Of a stretch of 64,000 nt of DNA, positions 28,001 to 42,900 are shown piece after piece (the first letter of the stretch is position 1; each line of letters opens with the position of its first letter). The notes below the pieces were generated by a model, which worked only from the letters and a program-made list of their open reading frames with translations, did not search any database and had not been told where the DNA came from. Source of the stretch: Agelas oroides (Eukaryota > Porifera > Demospongiae > Agelasida > Agelasidae); NCBI GenBank assembly GCA_949130485.1, contig OX422201.1:1586516-1650515 (forward strand), written 5' to 3'. The position numbers and the translations under genes are program-made.

Positions 28001-28700
28001 TAGTGCAACCTTTGCACCGAGCAAAGATTACTCGCGATTGTAAGCGAATTTCCATTGAAGACATTATACGGCGCTGCATGGGACACAGATATTGGCCGCC
28101 CCGTACAGCTTTGTGAGCCTTTTGCACCGAGAAAGGGTTTACATTTTTAAACTCTTCATGCCCATAGCTTCTTGATAATATGCACCTTGCATTGGTGCAA
28201 CCTTTGTACCGAGATAGGATTAGTCGCGAATGCACGCGAATTTCCAATGAAGGGACTACACGGCGCTGCATGGCACGGAGATATTGGCCGGCCCGTAGTA
28301 CAACTTTGTGCGCCTTTTGCACCGAGAAAGGGTTTACATTTTGAAACTCTTCATGTCTCTAGACTCTTGATTATATGTACCTTGCATTAGTACAACATTT
28401 GTACCCAGCGAGGATTATTTGCGAATGTACGCGAATTTCCATTGAAGGCACTATACGGCGCTGCATGGCACGGAGATATTGGCCGGCCCGTACATCTTGG
28501 TGCGCCTTTTGCACCGAGAAAGGGTTTACATTTTTAAACTCTTCATGCCCATAGCTTCTTGATAATATGCACCTTACATTAGTGCAACCTTTGTACCTAG
28601 CTACGATTAGTCGCGAATGTACGCGAATTTCCAATGAAGGGACTATACGGCGCAGCATGGGACGGAGATATTTGCCGGCCCGTTCAGATTTGTGCGCCTT
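25090..28700. repeat. Satellite A local pentamer repeat, ~962 bp
   Basis: A five-monomer unit repeats with 962-974 bp spacing. The monomer with CTAGATTCTTGATTATATGT or a close variant appears near 25102, 26434, 27396 and 28360. Matched segments include 27016-27360 with 27978-28322 and 27409-27672 with 28371-28658 (both offset 962). Five 192 bp monomers would be 960 bp, and the excess comes from a 2-3 bp insertion in the GGCCCACAGTACAG/GGCCCGTAGTACAA monomer. The 25.1 kb copy is followed by different monomers, so the unit is complete only from about 26.4 kb. Confidence 0.7.
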
Positions 28701-30999
28701 TTTGCACCGAGAAAGGGTTTACATTTTTCAACTCTTCATGCCCATAGCTTCTTGATAACATGCACTTTTCATTAGTGCAACCTTTGTACCTAGCTAGGAT
28801 TAGTCGCGAATGTACGCGAATTTCCAATGAAGGGACTATACGGCGCAGCATATGACGGAGATATTGGCCGGCCCGTACAGCTTCGTGCGCCTTTTGCACC
28901 GAGAAATTTTTAAACTCTTCATGCCCATAGCTTCTTGATAATATGCACCTTACATTAGTGCAACCTTTGAACATAGCTAGGATTAGCCGCGAATGTACGC
29001 GAATTTCCAATGAAGGGACTATACGGCGCTTCATGGGACGGAGATATTGGCCGGCCAGTACAGCTTTGTGCGCCTTTTGCACCGAGAAAGGGTTTACATT
29101 TTTGAATTCTTCATACGCATAGCTTCATGATAATATGCACCTTGCATTAGTGCAACCTTTGTACCGAGCAAGGATTACTCGCGATTGTAAGCAAATTTCC
29201 ATTGAAGGCATTATACGGCGCTGAATGGGACAGAGATATTGGCCGCACCGTACAGCTTTGTGAGCCTTTTGCACCGAGAATGGGTTTACATGTTTAAACT
29301 CTTCATGCCCATAGCTTCTTAATAATATGCACCTTGCATTGGTGCAACCTTTGTACCGAGCAAGGATTAGTCGCGAATATACGCGAATTTCAAATGCAGG
29401 GACTATACGGCGCAGCATATGACGGAGATATTGGCCGGCCCGTACATCTTGGTGCGCCTTTTGCACCGAGAAAGGGTTTATATTTTTAAACTCTTCATAC
29501 CCATAGCTTCTTGATAATATGCACCTTACATTAGTGCAACCTTTGTACCTAGCTACGATTAGTCGCGAATGTACACGAATTTCCAATGAAGGGATTACAC
29601 AGCGCTGCATGGGACGGAGATATTGGCCGGCCCGTTCAGCTTTGTGCGCCTTTTGCACCGAGAAAGGGTTTACATTTTTATACACTTCATGCCCATAGCT
29701 TCTTGATAATATGCACTTTTCATTAGTGCAACCTTTGTACCTAGCTAGGATTAATCGAGAATATACGCGAATTTCCAATGAAGGGACTATACGACGCAGC
29801 ATGTGACGGAGATATTGGCCGGCCCGTACAGCTTTGTGCGCCTTTTGCACCGAGAAATTTTTAAACTCTTCATGCCCATAGCTTCTTGATAATATGCACC
29901 TTGCATTAGTGCAACCTTTGTACCTAGCTAGGATTGGTCGCGAATGTACGCCAGTTTCCAATCAAGGGACTATACGGCGCTGCATGGGACGGAGATATTG
30001 GCAGGCCCGTACAGCTTTATGCGCCTTTTGCCGCGAGAAAGGGTTTACATTTTTAAACTCTTCATACCTCTAGATTCTTGATTATATGCACCTTGCATTA
30101 GTGCAACATTTGTACCCAGCGAGGATTAGTCGCGAATGTACGCGAATTTCCAATGAAGGGACTATACGGCGCTGCATGGGACGGAGATATTGGCCGGCCC
30201 TTACAGCTTTGTGCGCCTTTTGCACCGAGAAAGGGTTTACATTTTTAAACTCTTCATACGCATAGCTTCTTGATAATATGCACCTTGCATTAGTGCAACC
30301 TTTGCACCGAGCAAGGATTACTCGCGATTGTAAGCGAATTTCCATTGAAGGCATTATACGGCGCTCCATGGGACGGAGATATTGGCCGCCCCGTACAGCT
30401 TTGTGAGCCTATTGCACCGTGAAAGGGTTTATATTTTTAAAATCTTCATGCCCATAGCTTCTTGATAATATGCACTTTTCATTAGTGCAACCTTAGTACC
30501 TAGCTAGGATTAGTCGTGAATATACGCGAATTTCCAATGAAGGGACTATACGGCGCAGCATGTGACGGAGATATTGGCCGGCCCGTACAGCTTTGTGCGC
30601 CTTTTGCACCGAGAAATTTTTTAACTCTTCATGCCCATAGCTTCTTGATAATATGCACCTTGCATTAGTGCAACCTTTGTACCTAGCTAGGATTGGTCGC
30701 GAATGTACGCCAGTTTCCAATCAAGGGACTATACGGCGCTGCATGGGACGGAGATATTGGCATGTCCGTACAGCTTTGTGCGCCTATTGCCCCGAGAAAG
30801 CGTTTACATTTTTAAACTCTTCATACCTCTAGATTCTTGATTATATGCACCTTGCATTAGTGCAACATTTGTACCCCGCGAGGATTAATTGCGAATGTAC
30901 GCGAATTTCCAATGAAGGGACTATACGGCGCTGCATGGGACGGAGATATTGGCCGGCCAGTACAGCTTTGTGCGCCTTTTGCACCGAGAAAGGGTTTAC

Positions 31000-33100
31000 A
31001 TTTTTAAACTCTTCATACGCATAGCTTCTTGATAATATGCACCTTGGATTAGTGCAACCTTTGCACCGACCTAGGATTACTCGCGATTTTAAGCGAATTT
31101 CCATTGCAGGCATTATGCTGCGCTGCGTGGGACGGAGATATTGGCCGCCCCGTACAGCTTTGTGAGCCTTTTGCACCGTGAAAGGGTTTACATTTTTAAA
31201 ATCTTCATGCCCATAGCTTCTTGATAATATGCACCTTGCATTGGTGCAACCTTTGTACCGAGCTAGGATTAGTCGCGAATGCAAGCGAATTTCCAATGAA
31301 GGGACTACACGGCGCTGCATGGCACGGAGATATTGGGCGGTCCGTACAGCTTTGTGCGCCTTTTGCACCGAGAAAGGGTTTAAATTTTTAAACTCTTCAT
31401 ACCTCTAGATTCTTGATTATATGCACCTTGCATTAGTGCAACATTTGTACCCAGCGAGGATTAGTCGCAAATGTACGCGAATTTCCATTGAAGGCACCAT
31501 ACGGCGCTGTATGAGACGGAGATATTGGCCGGCCCGTACACCTTTGTGCGCCTCTTGCACCGAGAAAGGGTTTACATTTTGAAACTCTTCATGCCCATAG
31601 CTTCTTGATAATATGCACCTTACATTAGTGCAACCTTTGTACCTAGCTACGATTAGTCGCGAATGTATGCGAATTTCCAATGAAGGGACTATACGGCGCT
31701 GAATGGGACGGAGATATTGGACGGCTCGTTCAGCTTTGTGCGCCTTTTGCACCGAGAAAGGGTTTACATTTTTAAACTCTTCATGCCCATAGCTTCTTGG
31801 TAATATGCACCTCGCATTAGTGCAACCTTTGAACCTAACTAGGATTAGCCGCGAATGTACGCGAATTTCCAATGAAGGGACTTTACGGCGCTGCATGGGA
31901 CGGAGATATTTGCCGGCCCGTACAGCTTTGTGCGCCTTTTGCACCGAGAAAGGGTTTACATTTTTAAACTCTTCATACGCATAGCTTCTTGATAATATGC
32001 ACCTTGCATTAGTGCAACCTTTGTACCGAGCTAGGATTGCTCGCGATTGTAAGCGAATTTCCATTGAAGGCATTATACGGCGCTGCATGGGACGGAGATA
32101 TTGGCCTCCCCGTACAGCTTTGTGAGCCTTTTGTACCGAGAAAGGGTTTACATTTTTAATCTCTTCATACGCATAGCTTCTTGATAATATGCACCTTGCA
32201 TTAGTGCAACCTTTGCACCGACCTAGGATTACTCGCGATTGTAAGCGAATTTCCATTGCAGGCATTATGCTGCGCTGCGTGGGACGGAGATATTGGCCGA
32301 CCCGTACAGCTTTGTGAGCCTTTTGCACCGTGAAAGGGTTTACATTTTTAAAATCTTCATGCCCATAGCTTCTTGATAATATGCACCTTGCTTTGGTGCA
32401 CCCTTTGTACCGAGCTAGGATTAGTCGCGAATGCAAGCGAATTTCCAATGAAGGGACTACACGGCGCTGCATGGCACGGAGATATTGGCCGGTCCGTACA
32501 GCTTTGTGCGCCTTTTGCACCGAGAAAGGTTTTAAATTTTTAAACTCTTCATACCTCTAGATTCTTGATTATATGCACCTTGCATTAGTGCAACATTTGT
32601 ACCCAGCGAGGATTAGTCGCAAATGTACGCGAATTTCCATTGAAGGCACCATACGGCGCAGTATGGGACGGAGATATTGGCCGGCCCGTACACCTTTGTG
32701 CGCCTCTTGCACCGAGAAAGGGTTTACATTTTGAAACTCTTCATGCCCATAGCTTCTTGATAATATGCACCTTACATTAGTGCAACCTTTGTACCTAGCT
32801 ACGATTAGTCGCGAAAGTATGCGAATTTCCAATGAAGGGACTATACGGCGCTGAATGGGACGGAGATATTGGACGGCTCGTTCAACTTTGTGCGCATTTT
32901 GCACCGAGAAAGGGTTTACATTTTTAAACTCTTCATGCCCATAGCTTCTTGGTAATATGCACCTTGCATTAGTGCAACCTTTGTACCGAGCTAGGATTAC
33001 TCGCGATTGTAAGCGAATTTCCATTGAAGGCATTATACGGCGCTGCATGGGACGGAGATATTGGCCTCCCCGTACAGCTTTGTGAGCCTTTTGCACCGAG
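31000..33100. repeat. Satellite A local hexamer repeat, 1152 bp
   Basis: Segments 1152 bp apart match closely. The CTTCATACGCATAGC monomer with ACCGACCTAGGATTACTCG is at 31019 and 32171, and the CTCTAGATTCTTGATTATATG monomer is at about 31412 and 32564. 1152 is exactly six 192 bp monomers. The second copy drops out of register near 32950, where intervening monomers are skipped. The unit shares monomer types with 29.1-30.4 kb and 36.2-37.1 kb, so the same variants were reused in different orders. Confidence 0.75.
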
Positions 33101-34639
33101 AAAGGGTTTACATTTTTAATCTCTTCATGCCCATAGCTTCTTCATAATATGCACCTTGCATTGGTGCAACCTTTGTACCGAGCTAGGATTAGTCGCGAAT
33201 GCACGCGAATTTCCAATGAAGGGACTATACGGCGCTTCATGGCACGGAGATATTGGCCGGCCCGTACAGCTTTGTGCGCCTTTTGCACTGAGAAAGGGTT
33301 TATATTTTTAAACTTTTCATGCCTCTAGCTTCTTGATAATATGCACCTTGCATTAGTGTTACATTTGTACCGAGCTAGAATTAGTCGCGAATGTACGCGA
33401 ATTTCCAACGAAGGGACTATACGGCGCTGCATGGGACGGAGATATTGGTCGGCACGTACAGTTTGTGCGCCTTTTGCACCGAGAAAGGGTTAAATTTTTA
33501 AACCCTTCATGCCTCTAGCATCTTGATAATATGAACCTTGCATTAGTGAAACCTTTGTACATAGCTAAGATCAGTCGCGAATGTACGCGAATTTCCATTC
33601 AAGGGACTATACCGCGCTGCATGGGACGGAGATATTGGTCGGCCCGTACAGCTTTGTGCGCCTTTTGCACCGAGAAAGGGTTTACATTTTTAAACTCTTC
33701 ATGCCCATAGCTTCTTGATTATATGCACTTTACATTAGTGCAACCTTTGTACCTAGCTAGGATAAGTCGCGAATGTACGCGAATTTCCAATGAAGGGACT
33801 ATACGGCGCTGCATGGGACGGAGATATTGGCCGGCCAGTAGAGCTTTGTGCGCCGTTTGCACCGAGAAAGGGTTTACATTTTTAAACTCTGCATGCCCAT
33901 AGTTTCTTGATAATATGCACATTGCATTGGTGCAACCTTTGTTCATAGCTAGGATTAGTCGCGAATGTACGCGAATTTCCAATGAAGGGACTATACGGCG
34001 CTGCATGGACGGAGATATTGGTCGGACCGTAGAGCTCTGTGCGCCGTTTGCACCGAGAAAGGGTTTACATTTTTAAACTCTTCATGCCATTAACTTCTTG
34101 ATAATATGCACCTTGCATTAGTGCAACCTTTGTACCGAGCTAGGATTACTCGCGATTGTAAGCGAATTTCCATTGAAGGCATTATACGGCGCTGCATGGG
34201 ACAGAGATATTGGCCGCCCCGTACAGCTTTGTGAGCCTTTTGCACCGAGAAAGGGTTTACATTTTTAAACTCTTCAGGCCCATAGCTTCTTGATAATATG
34301 CACCTTGCATTGGTGCAACCTTTGTACCGAGCTAGGATTAGTCGCGAATGCTCGAGAATTTCCAATGAAGGGACTATACGGCGCTGCATGGCACGAAGAT
34401 ATTGGCCGGCCCGTACAGCTTTGTGCACCTTTTGCACCGAGAAAGGGTTTACATTTTTAAACTTTTCATGCCTCTAGCTTCTTGATAATATGCACCTTGC
34501 ATTAGTGTCACATTTGTACCGAGCTAGGATTAGTCGCGAATGTACGCGAATTTCCAATGAAGGGACTATACGGTGCTGAATGGGACGGAGATATTGGCCG
34601 GCCCGTACAGCTTTGTGCACCTTTTGCACCGAGAAAGGG

Positions 34640-37600
34640 TTAAATTTTTAAACTCTTCATGCCTCTAGCTTCTTGATAATATGAACCTTGCATTAGTGCA
34701 ACCTTTGTACATAGCTAAGATCAGTCGCGAATATACGCGAATTTCCATTGAAGGGACTATACCGCGCTGCATGGGATGGAGATATTGGCCGGCCCGTACA
34801 GCTTTGTGCGCCCTTTTGCACCGAGAAAGAGTTTACATTTTTAAACTCTTCATGCCTCCAGTTTCTTGATAATATGCACCTTGCATTAGTGCAACATTTG
34901 TACCAAGCAATGATTAGTCGCGAATGCACGCGAATTTCCAATGAAGGGACTATACGGCGCTGCATGGGACGGAGATATTGGCCGGCCCTACAGCCTTGTG
35001 CGCCCTCTGCACCGAGAAAGGGTTTACATTTTTAAACACTTCATGCCCATAGCTTCTTGATAATAAGCACCTTGCATTAGTGCAACATTTTTACCGAGCT
35101 AGGATTACTCGCGAATGTACGCAAATTTCCATTGAAGGGACTATACGGCGCTGCAGGGGACGGAGATATTGGCCGGCCCGTACAGTTTGTGCGCCTTTTG
35201 CACCGAGAAAGGGTTAAATTTTTAAACTCTTCATGCCTCTAGCTTCTTGATAATATGCACCTTGTATTAGTGCAACCTTTGTACCTAGCTAGGATTAGTC
35301 GCGAATATACGCGAATTTCCATTCAAGGGACTATACCGCGCTGCATGGGACGGAGATATTGGCCGGCACGTACTGTTTTTGTGCGCCTTTTTCAACGAGA
35401 AAGGATTTAAATTTGTAACCTCTTCATACCCATAACTTCTTGAAAATATGCACCTTGCATTAGTCTAACCTTTGTATCGACCTAGGATTAGTCGCGCGAA
35501 AATACGCGAATTTCCAATGAAGGCACTATACGGCGCTGCATGGGACGGAGATATTGGCCGACACGTATAGCTTTGTGCGCCTTTTGCACAGAGAAATGGT
35601 TTACATTTTCAAACTATTCATGCCCATAGCTTCTTGATAATATGTACCTCGCATTAGTGCAACCATTGCACCGTGCTAGGAAGAGTCGTGAATGTACGCG
35701 AATTTCCAATGAAGGCACTGTACGGCGCTGCATGTGACGGAGATATTGGCCGGCCGGTACACCATTGTGCGACTTTTGCACCGAGAAAAGGTTTACATTT
35801 GTAAACTCTTCATGCCTCTAGCTTCTTGATAATATTCACCTTGCATTAGTGAAACATTTGCACAGAGCTAGGATTAGTCGCGAATGAACGCGAATTTCCT
35901 TTGAAGGCACTGTACGGCGCTGCATGTGACGGAGATATTGGCCGGCCGGTACAGCATTGTGCGACTTTTGCACCGAGTAAGGGTTTACATTTTTAAACTC
36001 TTCATGCCTCTAGCTTCTTGATAATATTCACCTTGCATTAGTGAAACATTTGTACAGAGCTAGGATTAGTCGCGAATGAACGCGAATTTCCTTTGAAGGC
36101 ACTGTACGGCGCTGCATGTGACGGAGATATTGGCCGGCCCGTACAGATTTGTGCGCCTCTTGCACCGAGAAAGGGTTTACATTTTTAAACTCTTCATGCC
36201 CATAGCTTCTTGATAATATGCACCTTACATTAGTGCAACCTTTGTACCTAGCTACCATTAGTCGCGAATGCACGCGAATTTCCAATGAAGGGACTATACG
36301 GCGCTGAATGTGACGGAGATCTTAGCCGGTCCGTACAGCTTTGTGCGCCTTTTGCACCGAGAAAGGTATACATTTTTAAACTCTTCATGCCCATAGCTTC
36401 TTGATAATATGCACCTTGCATTAGTGCAACCTCTGAACCTAGCTAGGATTAGTAGCGAATGTACGCCAGTTTCCAATGAAGGGACTATACGGCGCGGCAT
36501 GGGACGGAGATATTGGCCGGCCCGTACAGCTTTGTGCGCCTTTTGCACCGAGAAAGGGTTTACATTTTTAAACTCTTCATGCCCATAGCTTCTTGATAAT
36601 ATGCACCTTACATTAGTGCAACCTTTGTACCTAGCTACGATTAGTCGCGAATGTACGCGAATTTCCAATGAAGGGACTATACGGCGCTGAATGGGACGGA
36701 GATATTGGACGGCCCGTTCAGCTTTGTGCGCCTTTTCCACCGAGAAAGGGTTTACATTTTTAAACTCTTCATGCCCATAGCTTCTTGGTAACATGCACCT
36801 CGCATTAGTGCAACCTTTGACAAGGATTAGCCGCGAATGTACGCGAATTTCCAATGAAGGGACTTTACGGCGCTGCATGGGACGGAGATATTTGCCAGCC
36901 CGTACAGCTTTGTGCGCCTTTTGCACCGAGAAAGGGTTTACATTTTTAAACTCTTCATACGCATAGCTTCTTGATAATATGCACCTTGCATTAGTGCAAC
37001 CTTTGCACCGAGCTAGGATTACTCGCGATTGTAAGCGAATTTCCATTGAAGGCATTATACGGCGCTGCATGGGACGGAGATATTGGCCTCCTCGTACAGC
37101 TTTGTGAGCCTTTTGCACCGAGAAAGGGTTTACATTTTTAATCTCTTCATGCCCATAGCTTCTTCATAATATGCACCTTGCATTGGTGCAACCTTTGTAC
37201 CGAGTTAGGATTAGTCGCGAATGCACGCGAATTTCCAATGAAGGGACTATACGGCGCAGCATGGGACGGAGATATTTGCCGGCCCGTACAGCTTTGTGCA
37301 CCTTTTGCACCGAGAAAGGGTTAAATTTTTAAACTCTTCATGCCTCTAGCTTCTTGATAATATGAACCTTGCATTAGTGCAACCTTTGTACATAGCTAAG
37401 ATCAGTCGCGAATATACGCGAATTTCCATTGAAGGGACTATACCGCGCTGCATGGGACGGAGATATTGGCCGGCCCGTACAGCTTTGTGCGCCCTTTTGC
37501 ACCGAAAAAGAGTTTGCATTTTTAAACTCTTCATGCCTCCAGTTTCTTGATAATATGCACCTTGCATTAGTGCAACATTTGTACCAAGCAATGATTAGTC

Positions 37601-38350
37601 GCGAATGCACGCGAATTTCCAATGAAGGGACTATACGGCGCTGCATGGGACGGAGATATTGGCCGGCCCTACAGCCTTGTGCGCCCTCTGCACCGAGAAA
37701 GGGTTTACATTTTTAAACTCTTCATGCCCATAGCTTCTTGATAATACGCACCTTGCATTAGTGCAACATTTTTACCGAGCTAGGATTACTCGCGAATGTA
37801 CGCGAATTTCCATTGAAGGGACTATACGGCGCTGCAGGGGACGGAGATATTGGCCGGCCCGTACAGTTTGTGCGCCTTTTGCACCGAGAAAGGGTTAAAT
37901 TTTTTAACTCTTCATGCCTCTAGCTTCTTGATAATATGCACCTTGCATTAGTGCAACCTTTGTACCTAGCTAGGATTAGTCGCGAATATACGCGAATTTC
38001 CATTCAAGGGACTATACCGCGCTGCATGGGACGGAGATATTGGCCGGCACGTACTGTTTTTGTGCGCCTTTTTCAACGAGAAAGGATTTAAATTTGTAAC
38101 CTCTTCATACCCATAACTTCTTGAAAATATGCACCTTGCATTAGTCTAACCTTTGTATCGACCTAGGATTAGTCGCGCGAAAATACGCGAATTTCCAATG
38201 AAGGCACTATACGGCGCTGCATGGGACGGAGATATTGGCCGACACGTATAGCTTTGTGCGCCTTTTGCACAAAGAAATGGTTTACATTTTCAAACTATTC
38301 ATGCCCATAGCTTCTTGATAATATGTACCTCGCATTAGTGCAACCATTGT
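34640..38350. repeat. Satellite A repeated segment, 2681 bp offset
   Basis: About 1 kb starting near 34640 recurs near 37321 at a constant 2681 bp offset. Shared private variants include ACATAGCTAAGATCAGTCG, TACCAAGCAATGATTAG, a GTACTGTTTTTGTGCG insertion and AGTCGCGCGAAAATACGCG. Past 35660 the second copy contains an extra monomer (around 38350-38480, with GGAAGAGAACCGAATG) before matching resumes with the GACTTTTGCACCGAG monomers at 38640 and later. 2681 is 14 monomers less 7 bp. Confidence 0.75.
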
Positions 38351-41300
38351 TCCAAGCAAGGAAGAGAACCGAATGTACGCAAATTTCCATTCACGGCACT
38401 AAACGGCGCAGCAGGGGACGGAGATATTGGCAGGCCCGAACAGCTTTGTGCGCCTTTTGCACCGAGAAAGGGTTTACAGTTTTAAACTCTTCATGCCCAT
38501 AGCTTCTTGATAACATGCACCTTGCATTAGTGCAACCTTTGCACCGTGCTAGGAAGAGTCGTGAATGTACGCGAATTTCCAATGAAGGCACTGTACGGCG
38601 CTGTATGTGACGGAGATATTGGCCGGCCGGTACAGCATTGTGCGACTTTTGCACCGAGAAAGGGTTTACATTTTTAAACTCTTCATGCCTCTAGCTTCTT
38701 GATAATATTCACCTTGCATTAGTGAAACATTTGCACAGAGCTAGGATTAGTCGCGAATGAACGCGAATTTCCTTTGAAGGCACTGTACGGCGCTGCATGT
38801 GACGGAGATATTGGCCGGCCGGTACAGCATTGTGCGACTTTTGCACCGAGAAAGGGTTTACATTTTTAAACTCTTCACGCCTCTAGCTTCTTGATAATAT
38901 TCACCTTGCATTAGTGAAACATTTGTACAGAGCTAGGATTAGTCGCGAATGAACACGAATTTCCTTTGAAGGCACTGTACGGCGCTGCATGTGACGGAGA
39001 TATTGGCCGGCCCGTACAGCTTTGTGCGCCATTTACACCGAGAAAGGTTTTACATTTTTAAACTCTTCATGCCCTTAGCTCCTTGATAATATGCACCTCG
39101 CATTAGTGCAACATTTGTACCGAGCTAGAATCAGTCGCGAATGTACGCGAATTTCCATTGAAGGCACTGTACGGCGCTGCATGGGACGGAGATATTGGCC
39201 GGCACGTACATCTTTGTACGCCTTTTGCACCGAGAAAGGGTTTACATTTTTAAACTCTTCATGCCTCTAGCTTCTTGATAATATGCACCTTGCATTAGTA
39301 CAACATTTGTACCGAGCTAGGTTTAGTCGCGAATGTACGCGAATTTCCTTTGATGGCACTCTACGGCGCTGCATGTGACGGGGATATGTTCCGGCCCGTA
39401 CAGCTTTGTGCGCCTTTTGCACCGAGAAAGGGTTTACATTTTTAAACTCTTAATGCCTCTAGCTTCTTGATAATATGCACCTTGCTTTAGTGCAATCTTT
39501 GTACCTAGCTAGGATTAGTCGCGAATGTACGCGAATTTCCAATGAAGGGATTATACAGCGCTGCATGGGACGGAGATATCGTCCGGCCCGTACAGCTTTG
39601 TGAGCCTTTTGCACCGAGAAAGGGTTTACATTTTTAAACTCTTCATGCCTCTAGCTTCTTGATAATGTGCACCTTGCTTTAGTGCAATATTTGTAGCGAG
39701 CTAGGATTAGTCGCGAATGTACGCGAATTTCCATTGAAGGCACTATACGGCGCTGCATAGGACTGAGATATTGGCCGGCACGCAAAGCTTTGTGCGCTTT
39801 TTGCACCGAGAAAGGGTTTACATTTTCAAACTCTTCATGCCTCTAGCTTCTTGATAATATGCACCTTGCATTAGTGCAACATTTGTACCGAGCTAGGATT
39901 AGTCGCGAATATACGCGAATTTCCACTGAAAGCACTATACGGCGCTGCATGGCACGGAGATATTGGCCGGCCCGTACAGCTTTGTGCGCCTTTTGCACCG
40001 AGAAAGGGTTTACATTTTTAAACTCTTCATGCCGATAGCTTGTTGATAATATGCACCTTGCATTAGTGCAACCTTTGTTCCGAGCTACGATTAGTCGCGA
40101 ATGTGCGCGAATTTCCATTGAAGCCACTATACGGCGCTACATGGGGCGGAGATATTGGCCGGCCCGTACAGCATTGTGCGCCTTTTGCATCGAGAAAGAG
40201 TTTACATTTTTAAACTCTTCATACCCATAGCTTCTTGATAATATGCACCTTGCATTGGTGCAACCTTTGTACCGAGCTAGGATTAGTCGCGAATATACGC
40301 GAATTTCCATTGAAGGCACTATACGGCGCTGCATGGGACGGAGATATGTTCCGGCCCGTACAGCTGTGTGCGCCTTTTTCACCGAGAAAGGGTTTACATT
40401 TTTAAACTCCTCATGCCTCTAGTTTCTTGATAATATGCATCTTCCATTAGTGCAATCTTTGTACCTTGCTAGGATTAGTCGCGAATGTACGCGAATTTCC
40501 AATGAAGGGACTATACGGCGCATTATGGGACGGAGATATTGTCTGGCCCGTACAGCTTTGTTAGCCTTTTGCACCGAGAAAGGGTTTACATTTTTAAACT
40601 CTTCATGCCTCTAGCTTCTTGATAATATATACCTTGCATAAGTGCAATATTTGTACCGAGCTAGGGTTAGTCGCGAATGCACGCGAATTTCCTTTGAAGG
40701 CACTATATGGCGCTGCATGGGACGGAGATATTGGCCTGCCCGTACAGCTTTATGCGCCTTTTGCACCGAGAAAGAGTTTACATTTTAAAACTCTTCATAC
40801 CCATAGCTTCTTGATAATATGCACCTTGCATTGGTGCAACCTTTGTACCGAGCTAGGATTAGTCGCGAATATACGCGAATTTCCATTGAAGGCACTATAC
40901 GGCGCTGCATGGGACGGAGATATTGGCCGGCCCGTACAGATTTGTGCGCCTTTTGCACCGAGAAAGAGTTTACATTTTTAAACTCTTCATACCCATACCC
41001 ATAGCTTCTTGATAATATGCACCTTGCATTGGTACAACCTTTGTACCGAGCTAAGATTAGTTGCGAATATACGCGAATTTCCATTTAAGGCACTATACGG
41101 CGCTGCATAAGACGGAGATATTGGCCGGCATGTACAGCTTTGTGCGCCTTTTCCACCGAGAAAGGTTTTACATTTTTAGACTCTTAATGCCCATAGCTTC
41201 TTGATAATATGCACCTTGCATTAGTGCAACCTTTGTACCTAGCTAGGATTAGTCGCGAATGCACGCAAATTTCCATCACGAAGATATTGGCCGGCCCGTA

Positions 41301-41749
41301 CAGCTTTGTGCGCCTCTTGCACCGTGATAGGGTTTCAATTTTTAAACTCTTCATGCCTCTAGCTTCTTCATAATATGCACCTTGCGGTAGTGCAAAATTT
41401 GTACCGAGCTAGGATTAGTCGCGAATGTACGCGAATTTCCAATGAAGGGACTATACGGCGCTGCATGGGACGGAGATATTGGCCGGCCCGTACAGCTTTG
41501 TGCGCCTTTTTCACCGAGAAAGGGTTTACATTTTTAAACTCTTCATGCCAATAGCTTCTTGATAATATTCACCTTGCATTAGTGCAATCTTTGTACCTAG
41601 CTAGGATTAGTCGCGAATGTACGCGAATTTCCAATGAAGGGACTATACGGCGCTGCATGGGACGGAGATATTGTCCGGCCCGTACAGCTTTGTGAGCCTT
41701 TTGCACCGAGAAAGGGTTTACATTTTTAAACTCTTCATGCCGATAGCTT

Positions 41750-42900
41750 GTTGATAATATGCACCTTGCATTAGTGCAACATTTGTACCGAGATAAGATT
41801 GGTCGCGAATGTACGCAAATTTCCATGACGGAGATATTGGCCCGCCCGTACAGCTTTGTGCGCCTCTTGCACCGAGAAAGAGTTTACATTTTGAAACTCT
41901 TCATACCCATAGCTTCTTGATAATATGCACCTTGCATTGGTACAACCTTTGTACCGAGCTAGGATTAGTCGCGAATATACGCGAATTTCCATTGAAGGCA
42001 CTATACGGCGCTGCATGGGACGGAGATATTGGCCGGCCAGTACAGCTTTGTGCGCCTTTTTGCACCGAGAAAGGGTTTACATTTTTAAACTCTTCATGCC
42101 TCTAGCTTCTTGATAATATGCACCTTGCATTAGTGCAACATTTGTACCGAGCTAGGTTTAGTCGCGATTTTACGCGAATTTCCATTGAAGGCACTATACG
42201 GCGCTGCATAGGACGGAGATATTGGCCGGCCCGCACAGCTTTGTGCGCCTTTTGCACCGAGAAAGGGTTTACATTTTTAAACTCTTCATGCCTCTAGCTT
42301 CTTGATAATATGCACCTTGCATTAGTGCAACATTTGTACCGAGATAGGATTGGTCGCGAATGTACGCAAATTTCCATGACGGAGATATTGGCCCGCCCGT
42401 ACAGCTTTGTGCGCCTCTTGCACCGAGAAAGAGTTTACATTTTTAAACTCTTCATACCCATAGCTTCTTGATAATATGCACCTTGCATTGGTACAACCTT
42501 TGTACCGAGCTAGGATTAGTCGCGAATATACGCGAATTTCCTTTGAAGGCACTATACGGCGCTGCATGGGACGGAGATATTGGCCGGCCAGTACAGCTTT
42601 GTGCGCCTTTTTGCACCGAGAAAGGGTTTACATTTTTAAACCCTTCATGCCTCTAGCTTCTTGATAATATGCACCTTGCATTAGTGCAACATTTGTACCG
42701 AGCTAGGTTTAGTCGCGAATATACGCGAATTTCCATTGAAGGCACTATACGGCGCTGCATGGGACGGAGATATTGGCCGGCCAGTACAGCTTTGTGCGCC
42801 TTTTTGCACCGAGAAAGGGTTTACATTTTTAAACTCTTCATGCCTCTAGCTTCTTGATAATATGCACCTTGCATTAGTGCAACATTTGTACCGAGCTAGG
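41750..42900. repeat. Satellite A local 551 bp repeat with 166 bp monomers
   Basis: The segment near 41771-42113 recurs near 42322-42664 at a 551 bp offset. The arithmetic fits 192 + 193 + 166: one normal monomer, one with an extra T in CCTTTTTGCACCG, and one deleted monomer. The 193 bp type is then repeated once more (42476 and 42669). This is the youngest-looking part of the right end of the array. Confidence 0.7.
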